Positions 1-10,810 of a stretch of DNA of 64,000 bases are shown piece after piece; the stretch's first letter is position 1, and every line of letters starts with the position of its first letter. Made by a program: the position numbers and the translations under genes. A model generated the notes under the pieces. The model made no database searches. It saw only the letters and a list, made by a program, of their open reading frames with translations, and had not been told where the DNA came from. This DNA comes from Monomorium pharaonis (lineage: Eukaryota; Arthropoda; Insecta; Hymenoptera; Formicidae), in the NCBI RefSeq assembly GCF_013373865.1, contig NC_050474.1:2814001-2878000 (forward strand). Direction: 5' to 3'.

Positions 1-450
1 TCCAGTTTTGTAACAAATTATATTTGCTTTAATTTAATAATTTTAAATACAAAAGTAATTTTATATAAAAGGAATAAAAAATAGCACAAGTACAAGAATG
101 TATAAATTATACAAAATTTAACATGTGGGAAAAGAAGAAGGGGAGGAAGGATTTGCGAAAGCGAAAAAATCATTGACAAGATAATAAAAGTAGCAATTAG
201 TACAGATTTATTAAAAATACAAAGTTAATCAAAAATATAATTAGAAGTAATCTCACAACATTTTTATTAATGTGTAAATATCTATAAACAGGTATTGTAT
301 TTAACAGGAAGATATTTGGACCTTTAGCAAAATTTTAGATTGTACGCATTTATCATAGATATAAACATGTACAAAAAAATTAACATTTTATTAAAATCAA
401 ACAAACTTTGTCGAAAAGTCAAACATTACTCTACGAAATTATCCATAGTT
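1..450. other. AT-rich 3' flank of GST copy 1
   Basis: AT-rich sequence downstream of the stop codon of the first GST gene. On the minus strand an AATAAA poly(A) signal lies at about 387-392, some 60 bases past the stop, so the 3' UTR probably ends in this stretch. I see no gene, tRNA or clear repeat in the rest. Confidence 0.5.
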
Positions 451-1595
451 TCACATATAATTTTCGTATCGAGATAGTGGACGTTTCTCAATCCAACTTT
501 TGATGGCCGGTATCTCCTCAACTTTCTTTTGAAGTTGTTTCAGGTTCTCATACTTTTCAACAATATTTCCTTTAACCAGATTATTCACGTAATCCAAAAG
601 ACCGACGAAAGTAAAGTCGGCCCACGTCAGAGCACCACCGACAAAATAACCATCGTTCTTCTTTACCTGAGCATCCAGACGCTCCAAATAATACTGCACC
701 ATCTCGTCGACAATCTCAACTTTCTGTTTTTTAGCTCGCACAGAATTCTGATAAAGAACTAAAAAGCCACGACAATTAGTACAAATAATAAAAGAAAGAT
801 AACCAAAATGGCAAACAATGCAAACAAAGGTTCCAAAATAGAATTTACCATCTAAATAGAATTTGCAGATAGATTTGTTCACACTATCAATGACTCAAAT
901 TTAATTTCAAAATTAATTTCTACCTTCAACAAATAAAGATCAAATAAATAATTGAGCAAATATAATAGTATCTACTAACTCTCAACTAAATCTTGAATGG
1001 TATCAACTGCTGAATCAATTTCCAGAGCTTCCCAATCATTCTTGCCAGCAAGACCACATTGCTTCGCCAAGTAGCGGCAGATAGCTACGGACTGATTTAC
1101 TCTCTTTCCATCCACTTCCAGTACAGGTACTTTGCCGAATGGCATAGCTGAAAAATGATTTTAAGCACATGAATGCAACATATTGTTAGAATAAGATTTA
1201 CAGTAGAGAACCTATCTGGATTGTTATTACATACAAATGTGTTATTGTGATAAAATGTAGCAACTGTATCTATACATAATCATTAAAAATCTTTTGATAA
1301 TTAATAATTACAGTTAAAATTAAAACTAAAATTACTTTTCAGTGTTCTAAATTTGAATTTGGCTGATGTAAACAAGATTTTTTCAGAAACAATTTTGAAC
1401 CCGATTAAATAACCATGACAAGTTTTATAGAATTATTATTAGCATTAATCTAATCTACATACTTGGTTTAAGTTTTAGCCAATCATTTTTATCGATACGT
1501 TCATCCACAAACTCAATCCCAGCATAATTCAACAAGAAGCGAATTGGCTCAGCCAATGCTGTGAGATGGAAGTAAGTCAACTTGTAAGAAGGCAT
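451..1595 (-). CDS. Sigma-class glutathione S-transferase, copy 1
   Basis: Cytosolic GST of the sigma class (prostaglandin-D-synthase-like), which conjugates glutathione to electrophiles and lipid peroxidation products. Coding exons are 1463-1595, 980-1147 and 451-758, giving 202 residues, normal for the class. The start MPSYKLTYF puts the catalytic tyrosine at position 8. The glutathione-binding QSVAICRYLA motif is in exon 2 and the C-terminal helical domain with GALTWADFTFVGLLDY is in exon 3. The ATG follows a CAG acceptor by a few bases, so an untranslated exon lies upstream, best placed near 6977. Two oddities: the exon 2 donor is GTTAGT rather than GTAAGT, and the exon 3 acceptor used by the sister genes is lost. 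An in-phase substitute acceptor removes about four residues. The gene may be functional or in early decay. Confidence 0.8.
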
Positions 1596-1995
1596 ATTAC
1601 TGAAAGAAAAAGCAATTATTATCTTTCTTACTACTATCATAATAATTTCAGCAATATTTCAACAGATGATAACAATTTTAAATATTTAATCTCGAAAACA
1701 TGTTGCCTGTTGAGACGAGCTGTATAAATTTATTGTCTATTAATATTTTTAACTCTTTACGTACAAAGCTTATATAAAACTAAATTTAAACCAGATTTTG
1801 ACTTAGCTATAATTAATATTACCTTCAATTAACATCTGAGCGTTCCGAGCTGCTGATGCGACGAATGTGTGCGATTTGCAGCAGCAACGGCGACGACGAC
1901 GTCGCTTGTTTACATCAGTCCCCCACGCACGGACGACGCCGGGTGCGACGACTGCCGCCGACTGCGACGGCGCAGACGTTGCGTTAGTGTGCATC

Positions 1996-2051
1996 ATGGC
2001 GATTGCCAGGTTAACAAACCCAAGGATGGAATTCCGTAGATATTGGTCCTT
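1996..2051 (+). other. Possible captured first coding exon (unrecognised)
   Basis: In the GC-rich part of unit A an ATG opens MAIARLTNPRMEFRRYWS and runs to a consensus-like donor GTAAGAT at the edge of the foldback. The matching place in unit B (about 4766-4811) has an in-frame TGA and a changed donor. The upstream CpG-rich DNA is promoter-like. I do not recognise the peptide. It could be the 5' end of a small gene copied with the unit, or chance. Confidence 0.25.
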
Positions 2052-2999
2052 GAGTAAGATAAAACAAAATTAATGATTCTTGCTAAATTACTATTATTTA
2101 ATGTTTATTATTTTGCAAACAATCCATATAAATCCTCAAGTGCTACTGTAGATGAATTTTGATACAGATGCTAATTCAAGTTTAATATATAGCTTTTGTT
2201 ATTGAAATTTGGATAGTTAAAAATAATATTTAATAATATTCCTTTACTTAATTAACGAATACTAGAAATAAACTTGTCAAAATGTTTTAAAAAGGTTAAT
2301 AAAAGATAATAAATGTTTTTGAAAGAAGATACGGGAGTCGGTAAAGTGGAGAAATGGGAGAGAATTTAGTCCCCGCGTCGCTCGAAATTCCAGAAAAATT
2401 CGTCCCAAGTAGCAGGAGCGCACGTTAGGCGAGGAAGTTACTGGGGATCCGGTAACTTCCTTGCTATTGTGCGCTCCTAATAACTCCGAAGCTCCGAAAA
2501 TCCGTTAGGTCTCGATTAAATACGATTAAAAGGGCCCGAAAAATAATCGGAGTTATTAGGAGCGCACGAAAGCAAGGAGGTTACCGGATCCCCAGTAACT
2601 TCCTCGCCTAACGTGCGCTCCTGCTACTTGGGACAAATTTTTCCGGAATTTCGAGCGACGCGGGGACTAAATTCTCTCCCATTTTCCACTTTACCGACTC
2701 CCGTATCTTCTTTTAAAACCCTTTATTATTCTTTATAATTATTTTTTAAACATTTTGACAAGTTTATTTTTAATATTAAGTATTAATTAAGTAAAGGAAT
2801 ATTTTTTAATATTATTTTAAACTATTCTAATTTCAATAACAAAAGCTATACAACACTGGAAATAGCACCCGGATCAAAATTTATCTACAGTAGCACTTCA
2901 GGATTTATACGGATTATTTGCATAATAACAAACATTAAATAATAATAGTAAGCTAAATAATAATTTAGCAAGAATTATTAATTTAGTTTTATCTTGCTC
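2052..2999. mobile_element. Long foldback element (non-autonomous), copy A
   Basis: Two inverted arms of roughly 440-460 bp surround a 57-nt spacer (2490-2546). The left tip TGAGTAAGATAAAAC matches the reverse complement of the right tip with few changes, and similarity continues inward to the spacer. Each arm contains a further palindrome (2414-2478 and 2558-2622) bounded by AGGAGCGCAC and GTGCGCTCCT. No transposase frame is present, so mobility would depend on another element. It could be a MITE/foldback transposon or a palindrome made by inverted duplication. Confidence 0.75.
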
Positions 3000-3212
3000 G
3001 TTTATTGACATTATTTGTAAAACATTTGTAAAATGAGGGAACACTGTGTGATTTCGAGGTTAACGTGATATTTGATGGCTTGACAGTTTTAATCAGTGGA
3101 TTTTATTGTGCCTCAAGTAATTCAACGAGAAACCTGACATTTCCGTGTTAAAAGAAAACCGATAAAATATTGAGAGTTTATCTACCCATGCTGGGATTGC
3201 CGTGATACAAAG

Positions 3213-4430
3213 ATGATGACTATTGCAATAAAACGTGACTTGCTTTTCAAAACATTGGGTAAAACATATTGTAATTTACATTATATTTTTTATTAATTAA
3301 ATTCTAAATTGTAATATCAATAAGGTTGACTCTTGTAGAGAATAAAATTTATTTATTTGAGTTATTGCTAAGACGGGATTTGGTATACATAAATTAACCA
3401 AATATATTTTATACCTCACACTTAAGGACTTGCACAAAACTCGCTATTGACTAAAAAAGATTTATGCTCATTTTACATATTAGACAAACATCACGTTCTG
3501 ACTGAGTGTCAATGAAGCGAATAGAGAAGGGGTGTGTTTGTTTGAAGGTACATAGTATGGCATGTTACTGTGATAGAAGTAAAAAGTCATTATATGAAAT
3601 ATTTGCATTATATGAAACACTCTTAACAGAAAATAAGAATAATTATACTTGCATTAAACTGTACAATAATTACTTGTTTTTTTTTTCTATGAATAGACAA
3701 TGAAAAAGCAAATGATAGCAAGAATAGGGTTTTGACCAAGGTATAGATGCGTCCGAAGAAATTATCTACAAGATTGACACGCCTGCCAACAGATATTGTC
3801 TGTTGTGCTTGGAGCCTAAGTACTGGACTACTTATATTTTTGAATAAGTAAATATTATACAATTTATAGTTCAGATAAAAAAATTCATTTCTTAAATATA
3901 TTTAAAGATAATGTATTTAAATATCTTATTGATTTACTTTTTGTAGAACATACAAAAGAACTGCAATTGGTAATAAAAAGCAAAACACATAATGCAAATT
4001 ACACAAGAACTGCGTAAAGGATATGTGCCAGGACTCTTTAAATTTCACTTTTTTAAATGTTCCTCCACCTATGGCTGAATGCCTATATATAACGTCTTTT
4101 TTCTAAACAGGATGTTCATCTCACATTATATGGCAATAAAACCAAAGGAATGGAAAAGATTATGACTTCAGAAGTAGGTGTAATTCTTTTTAAAATTACG
4201 TCTTGATTAGCATTGAATAATTTGATTAATGTAAAAAGTTATATCTCATTTCATTGTTTCAGTTCTTAAAAATAAGAGGACATTTGGTTGTTTCAATTTT
4301 GAGAGACGTTACTTTGACGCAAGATTCTTACAAAAGATTTATTGATCTTCAAGATAAGTTGCATCAAAATATAGGAACAAGACATAGTCTGGTCTCTATT
4401 GGTACTCATGATTTGGAATCAATTTCAGCA
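3213..4430 (+). pseudogene. Truncated phenylalanyl-tRNA synthetase beta (FARSB) pseudogene
   Basis: Four stretches on the plus strand read in order as the N-terminal part of the cytosolic PheRS beta subunit, with intron-like DNA between them. They are 3213-3270 (MMTIAIKRDLLFKTLGKTY), about 3745-3848 (ASEEIIYKIDTPANRYCLL, then CLE), 4111-4173 (ending KGMEKIMTSE) and 4263-4430 (KIRGHLVVSILRDVTLT, then LQDKLHQN and GTHDLES). Splice sites are still visible, for example CAG at 4260-4262 and GT at 4174. It is broken. After CLE at about 3811 the frame must shift to continue into a GLLIF-like segment. The exon expected between the first two is not recognisable. The gene stops dead at the left breakpoint of repeat unit B. 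Retained introns show DNA-level duplication, not retroposition. Confidence 0.75.
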
Positions 4431-5762
4431 ATATTTCAACAGATGATAACAATTTTAAATATTTAATCTCGAAAACATGTTGCCTGTTGAGACGAGCTGT
4501 ATAAATTTATTGTCTATTAATATTTTTAACTCTTTACGTACAAAGCTTATATAAAACTAAATTTAAACCAGATTTTAACTTAGCTATAATTAATATTACC
4601 TTTAATTAACATCTGAGCGTTCCGAGCTGCTGATGCGATGAATGTGTGTAATTTGCAGCAACAACGACGACGACGTCGCTTGTTTACGTCAGCCATGCAC
4701 GGACACGGACGACGCCTGGTGCGATGACGATGACTACGACGGCGCAGACGTTGCGTTGTGTGCATCATGGCGGTTGCCAGATTAAGAAACCCACGAATGG
4801 AATTCGGTAGATATTGATCCTTGAGCAAAATAAAACAAAATTAATGATTCTTGCTAAATTACTATTATTATTTAATGTTTATTATTTTGCAAACAATCCA
4901 TATAAATCCTCAAGTGCTAATGTAGATGAATTTTGATACAGGTGCTAATTCAAGTTTAGTATAGCTTTTGTTATGAAAATTTGGATAGTTTAAAATAATA
5001 TTTAATAATATTCCTTTACTTAATTAACGAATACTAGAAATAAACTTGTCAAAATGTTTTTAAAAAGTTAATAAAAGGTGATAAATGTTATTGAAAGAAG
5101 ATACGGGAGTCGGTAAAGTGGAGAAATGGGAGAGAATTTAGTCCCCGCGTCGCTCGAAATTCCGGAAAAATTCGTCCCAAGTAGCAGGAGCGCACGTTAG
5201 GCGAGGAAGTTACTGTGGAGATCCGGTAACCTCCTTGCTATTGTGCGCTCCTAATAACTCCGATTATTTTTCGGGCCCTTTTAATCGTATTTAATCGAGA
5301 TCTAACGGATTTTCGGAGCTTCGAAGTTATTAGGAGCGCACAATAGCAAGGAGGTTACCGGATCCCCAGTAACTTCCTCGCTTATCGTGCGCTCCTGCTA
5401 CTTGGGACGAATTTTTCTGGAATTTCGAGCGACGCTGGGACTAAATTCTCTCCCATTTCTCCACTTTACCGACTCCCGTATCTTCTTTCAATAACATTTA
5501 TCATCTCGTATTATCTTTTTTTAAACATTTTGACAAGTTTATTTCTTAAATATTCGTTAATTAAGTAAATGAATATTATTAAATATTATTTTAAATTATC
5601 CAAATTTCAATAACAAAAGCTATATAACACTGAAAATAGCACCTGGATCAAAATTGATCTACAGTAGCACTTCAGGATTTATATGGATTATTTGCAAAAT
5701 AATAAACATTAAATAATAATAGTAATTTAGCAAGAATCATTAATTTTGTTTTATCTTGCTCA
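4431..5762. repeat. Duplicated 1.35-kb unit, copy B
   Basis: Second copy of the unit at 1644-2999, same orientation, by eye roughly 90 percent alike with small indels. The left breakpoint falls inside a PheRS-beta exon, directly after the GTHDLES codons. The right end at TTATCTTGCTC is followed by unrelated AT-rich DNA. The GC-rich segment is shorter than in copy A (a short deletion near 4670-4760), and its ATG frame has a stop. Confidence 0.8.
4811..5762. mobile_element. Long foldback element, copy B (spacer inverted)
   Basis: Same element as 2052-2999. The arms surround a 57-nt spacer at 5264-5320. This spacer is the reverse complement of the spacer at 2490-2546 with a single difference, while outer-arm markers keep the same left/right arrangement in both copies. 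Inner palindromes lie at 5186-5252 and 5332-5396. Confidence 0.75.
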
Positions 5763-5859
5763 AAATAATGAGATAAAAATGTAGGCAAGTTCTACAATTT
5801 GACCAATTCTACATAGAAAAAAAAAAGATTTTATTGTGCCTCAGTGGTAATGTTAGAAG

Positions 5860-5985
5860 GAAGATAGAACCAGCTGCTGAACGCTTTTATTCACTTCTCT
5901 TTTACCAACATTCCCACTTTAGTGTTACGGCATGATTCACTTTTGAAATCTAAAGAAAATTTATTAGAGAGATGTAAAGCAATTA
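5860..5985 (-). promoter_or_regulatory. Relic of a GST 5' region
   Basis: The stretch with TTCCCACTTTAG, GATTCACTTTTGAA and a purine-rich tail (TTAGAGAGATGTAAAGCAA) resembles the conserved upstream block found near 7110-7160, 10735-10810, 14515-14590, 16145-16225 and 18250-18350. No complete GST coding exon goes with it, so it looks like a leftover from a further, mostly deleted array unit or a local duplication. Similarity was judged by eye. Confidence 0.35.
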
Positions 5986-6469
5986 AAATTATCTGGAAGT
6001 TTCAACAACTCAAAAAGTATTGTTAAAGATATTCCATTTTTTATGTTTTTTAAATATCATTAAATATCTTTTAAATCTTGTTCTTTCCGCTCTTTAAAAT
6101 TATCTATCAAACCTGTGTATCATAAGTAGCGATACAGACAAAGATAGGCTATATAATGTATCAGTAGAGATCTGTCAATATCCATCCACAATTCTTTGTG
6201 CAAATATAGATAATACATTCAAAATTTCCTTCTATCATTTATTTGTGAAAATTATCATTCAATATTTTAGATTAAACATAATCTGTGTTGACAGAAGATA
6301 TTCTTCTTTATATATTTTTATATTCATATATTTTATAATATATTTTTAATTAAATTCTTGAATCTACTTATTGAAATACTATGTATTGAAAATAAGTAAA
6401 ATAACTTAAATAAACAAATTTTTAATCTATAAGGTAGGGTATAAGTGCAGAAATATATTATATCATCTT

Positions 6470-6720
6470 ACAAGTCATGTTTTCTTATCTTTGTTATCTG
6501 AACTAAATACATGACTGATATTACATTGCTCAAAAATTTCCACGTATCATATATGATATTTATTATAATCTTCAGGCTAAATGTATTTTATAGTATTATG
6601 AAATCTACATTAAAAAGTATAAAGTTTTTATTTAAAATATTGCACACAGGGGAAAGAAAATATACTTTCAATCGACATAACATTAAAGTCGGTTATTAAA
6701 CTTTTAAAATAAAATATCTT
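6470..6720 (-). repeat. Array-unit intron block, copy 1
   Basis: Intronic sequence shared by the GST units: CATGTTTTCTTATC, then TTTCCACGTATCATATATG and GATATTTATTAT. Related blocks occur at about 10000-10260, 13570-13830 and 15415-15690, each between an untranslated first exon and the first coding exon of a GST copy. Its presence here shows that the DNA right of the 1.6-5.8 kb insertion belongs to GST copy 1. The rest of about 5986-6976 is AT-rich with no gene seen. Confidence 0.55.
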
Positions 6721-6976
6721 AATTATAATTTATATTTTATAAAATATCAATTGATAAAAGAATAAGTAATATAATAAATATAAAGTATCAATAAAAAACA
6801 TATTTATTGAGACATTTCTCTCATTATCCGCTTCCACAATTGTTATTAATTTTCATCCGCTAATTAACAAGATGATGATGAAACGCTTTTGTGTAAAATG
6901 TTCGAGCAATATCGCAATACATTCAATTAGCCAGTCTATTTTAAATCTGAAGGAGTAAAACTAAACAAGTTTTTAC

Positions 6977-7160
6977 AATTTTGCGAATTTTACATGAAAG
7001 ATGAAAGAGCCGTTTATTATACTGTTATAGCAAATATCAATTGCTCGTTAAACTCTGACGGTACTATTCAATAAACTCCCCTATTTATCTCTCTACCTCT
7101 ACTCACATCTCCATTTTGTCGTTTGAATATGACTCACTTTTGAGTTCCAAAGGAAACTTA
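6977..7160 (-). promoter_or_regulatory. Untranslated first exon and promoter region of GST copy 1
   Basis: Reading the minus strand, a segment ending GCAAAATT before donor GTAAAA (6971-6976) matches the untranslated first exons of the other GST copies. Just upstream is the shared block with CTCACTTTTGAGTTCCAAAG at about 7130-7150. The exact transcription start cannot be read. This exon is now about 5.4 kb from the coding exons because of the inserted units. From 7161 to 8190 I see only AT-rich spacer. Confidence 0.5.
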
Positions 7161-8190
7161 AGCAGTCTCTGGATGATCAATATTGTTAAACAATATTTGA
7201 TATTGCATCGTATTGTCTAGAAACTATGTATAGTGAAGATCTGAGGAATATATATTGTGTCAATCAAAAGTTCTTGAAATTGTACAACTTGTAAAATCTG
7301 CCTGATTTGTCTGTGGATGTTATTGCGCAATAAGATGCAAATGCAAATTTATGATCCCTGACGCTTCTTGATAGACCACATTATCAAAATTGATGCTGTA
7401 TAATGAATCTTAAATAGTCATTTTTGATTACATGATTTATTTTAAGACTTATAATTAATGAGTATCGAGCATCAGCATGAAAAAGCATATATATCATATC
7501 AGTTGTTTTGAATCTTGGTTCACTTATGACGTTCACTAAATCTTGTCACAAATATTACGTCAAACGTAATCCACAATATTTCTAATTAATAATCAGATAA
7601 GATTAAAGTTATTAAGGACACTAGACTCATAATAAAAATTAAATCATTATATCATTACTATCAATTTAATTAAGAGTTGTGTTGAATTATCTGGAAAAAA
7701 TGTTAATAATTATGCGATATTTAAAATTGCTTGAAAAATATATAAAAAAATATGAACATGCTAATAAAACATGCTAATTTGTTTTAAGTGTCTCTTAAAT
7801 TTATCTTTTCAATATTTTTCATATGTCTATCATATGTATATTTTATTTGCGTTATTTAAAATTAGAAACATAAAAATTTCAAAATATAGATTATAGTAAA
7901 TTTTTATAGTAATTGAATTAAACAGAAAGGGAAATATTGCAAATGCAAAAAAGTACAGTAAATAAATGTTTTTTTAATTTAATTAGAAATAATTTTACTA
8001 TATTTTTTACATATCCATTTTTTGTCGTATAACAATAAGAGTAACAATTAGAGTATGAAGTCTTCAATGCACAGTTTATAAATATATTATATACATGTAT
8101 GCCTTTCTTTTACATAGATATACATTACGTACAAATAAAAAAATGTATATATTATTCGAATAAAACATCAATGAACAATCATCAACTCTG

Positions 8191-9525
8191 TCAAAAATTA
8201 CCCGGCGGACGCTTTTCAAGCCAACGCTTGATGGCTGGTACTTCTTCGACTGTCTTTTGCAGTTGTTTCAGATTTTCATATTTTTCAATGATATTCTCTT
8301 TCATCATATGGTTCATGTAGTCTAAAAGACCAACGAAAGTGAAATCGGCCCACGACAAAGCACCGCCGACAAAATAACCACCGTTCTCCTGCACCTGAGC
8401 GTCCAAACGCTCCAAATAAAACGGCACTGTCTCCTTGGCAGCTTTAAGTTTCTCTGTTTTAGCCTCTTCATTTTTTTCATAGGAGAAAGCAGCGATATCT
8501 AATAAAAACAAGAAAAAATATAAGATAATAATAAATTAAAAATTTTTGTGGACTGAATTTATTATATATAGCACAAATGTAGAAACATTTCTTTTCTGTT
8601 ATTATTTGTTTGTAATAAAATATTATAGCTAAGTTAATTATTTTTTTGACAGTTATTAAGTGTATGTTACACTAACTCACTACATACATATTAATTAAAT
8701 GTGCCTACATTAAACCCTATTAAATTTGAGTTTTTTTTAGTGCAAAGGGTGAAAGTTTTTGTATTTTTCATTGTTGCCAAGTGTGTGCCAATTAAAATTT
8801 CATCATAAATATTATAATTTAGAAAGATTAAGAGAGTAATATATATGTACACAGATATTATTGATCCCACATTGATAATTGATGAGTGTTCATTAATTAA
8901 CTTTATAAATCTCAAATTTATAAATCATGATTTAAATCTTTTTTAAAAGAAAATATCTGTTTTTCTGGTAAATAAGAGTCAATAAATATTGTATGTAAAA
9001 CAAAGTATTATCTATTACTTACTGGCGCGTAAATCGTGTATCGTATCAACAGCCGCGTCAATTAGCAAAGCCTCCCAATCATCTTTGCCAGCAAGACCAC
9101 ATTGTTTCGCCAAGTAACGGCAGATAGCTACGGACTGATCAATCTTCTTTCCATCCACTTCAAGCACGGGTACTTTACCAAATGGCATAGCTAAAATAAT
9201 ATATTTCAAAAAATATAATAGATTGTTAAAATTGAATAAAGTTTGTAATAGAAAAATTATGTGAATGCCTGTTGCAATCAATTTATAACTATATGTAATA
9301 GTCATAATGTTTGTATAAATAATTTTTGTAATTTAAAACATTGCCTATATATTAAGATTAATGTATTAGTAATATTAATCAGATATACATACTTGGCTTA
9401 AGTTTTGGCCAATCTTCTATCTCGAAACGTTCATCTACAAAATCGATTTCAGCATAGTTGAACAAGAAACGGATTGGCTCGCCCAATGCTGTGACTGGGA
9501 AGTAAATCAGTTTGTAGGAAGGCAT
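8191..9525 (-). CDS. Sigma-class glutathione S-transferase, copy 2
   Basis: Glutathione transferase of the sigma class, cytosolic, for detoxification of lipid peroxides and other electrophiles. Coding exons 9393-9525, 9023-9190 and 8191-8498 give 202 residues with no frame break. Catalytic Tyr8 lies in MPSYKLIYF, the glutathione-binding Q63-S64 in QSVAICRYLA, and the helical C-terminal domain holds YLERLDAQVQENGGYFVGGA. It ends RPPGNF, two residues earlier than copies 3 and 4. All donors are GTATGT or GTAAGT and all acceptors are good. A noncoding exon with donor at 10585-10590 sits upstream. It is closest to copy 3; exon 2 is almost the same in the two. Confidence 0.88.
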
Positions 9526-10590
9526 GTTGCTGAAAGAAAAAAATACTTGTTATACTTATTCTTTTTATGATCATAATTCTGAGAATATAAAGATGTCTCA
9601 ATGATTATACAACATTTTTAGTCTCAAAAATATTGATTTTATTAAAACATTTACTTTCAACTTAAAATTTATTTTTTATTAACATTTAATTCCATATTTA
9701 ATCAAATTTATGTAAATTGAAATATGAGCTTTTCAAATTAATTTTTAATTAATATCATTTTTTATTCACATTGAATAAAAATTTTATCTAAACTTAGATT
9801 TTAAAGTTATTATCCAAGTTTTAACATTTTGAGAAAAACTTTTAATTATAAAACCACTGTTTATTCCTACGTTCATTATTTATTTAAAATAAAATAATTA
9901 ACTACTGTGAATAATTATATATACAGTGTTATATACAGCAATTTTTTAATTTATAGAATACCAATGCAGTTATACAACCCTGCGCTAATTATATGTCATG
10001 TTTTCTGGTCTTTTTGTTATCATATTATTAATTGGTAATTACACCAGCATTTTTACGTATCATGTATATGATATTCATTATTATCATCATATTATTTTAT
10101 TATACAAAATATTCATGCTGGAAACATATTGCATAATAATGTGAAATCTATTAAACATAGGAAATGTACATTCAATTTACGTGACATTCTACAGTACTTT
10201 TTAAACGTGATTTTAATGTGATACTTTTAATTATAATTTGTGCTTTATAAGATATATATTACGATATCTTGATTCTATTATTGAAGCGTTTCTCCTCTCT
10301 TTCAGCTAGGTTATATTCCATTAGTATTTGTATAGTATTTCAGTATAGCAATAGCTGCGATTATTCCGAATCTTATTTCTCGACTTAATCTCGATGCAAA
10401 TATATGTTTCTCCTTCATGATTGAACTATAATTGGACTCCTTGCAATAAATGTTATTAATTTGCCGGTTAGCTTACCGGTTTCACACAAAATATCTAACA
10501 CAGTACCACAATATCTAATACAGTATTCTGCAGTTAATCAGCCTAGTTTTAAATATGAATAATTAAGAATTTACAACTAGTATTACTTAC

Positions 10591-10810
10591 GATTTAGCGA
10601 AATTTACGTTGAAAACGGAAAAGCGTTTGTTGTGCTGTTACAGCAGTTATGAGTTACGAACGTGATATCGACAGTGGAGCTCAGTGGAGCTGCCACTTGT
10701 TGAACTTCTCTATGTATTTACCTCCCTACCAGTTTTATATTCCCATTTTATTACTGTGATGTGGCATATTTTCAGACTCCACAGGAATCTTATCAGAAGA
10801 ATATAGATAA
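10591..10810 (-). promoter_or_regulatory. Untranslated first exon and promoter region of GST copy 2
   Basis: On the minus strand a conserved segment (about 10591-10660) ends TTTCGCTAAATC before donor GTAAGT (10585-10590). It contains CAGCACAACAAACGCTTTTCC, nearly as in copy 3. Upstream at about 10735-10810 lies the block shared by all units, with GTGATGTGGCATATTTT on the plus strand. The introns and spacers at 9526-10590 and 10811-11799 are AT-rich; 10000-10260 is the shared intron block. About 11150-11320 is unique sequence with no gene seen. Confidence 0.5.

Larger units (their letters stand above)
1644..2999. repeat. Duplicated 1.35-kb unit, copy A
   Basis: Starts at AATTTCAGCAATATTTC and recurs in the same order and orientation at 4431-5762. 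It has three parts: an AT-rich segment (about 1644-1830), a GC-rich, CpG-rich segment (about 1835-2050) and a long foldback element (2052-2999). The flanks of the two copies are unrelated, so these limits are the duplication or insertion breakpoints. The unit lies inside the untranslated first intron of GST copy 1, because the GST-type intron sequence and first exon resume to its right near 6.5-7.1 kb. No target-site duplication is obvious. Confidence 0.8.

Noticed and set aside
1803..1997. Arginine-run minus-strand frame in repeat unit A
   Set aside because: It comes from CGN-repeat-like GC-rich DNA; the corresponding frame in unit B differs in length and sequence, so there is no sign of protein-level constraint.
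3000..3200. Viral or retrotransposon remnants around the repeat units
   Set aside because: I looked for reverse transcriptase, integrase or capsid-like peptides and long terminal direct repeats and found none; the content is PheRS-beta 5' flank and AT-rich DNA.
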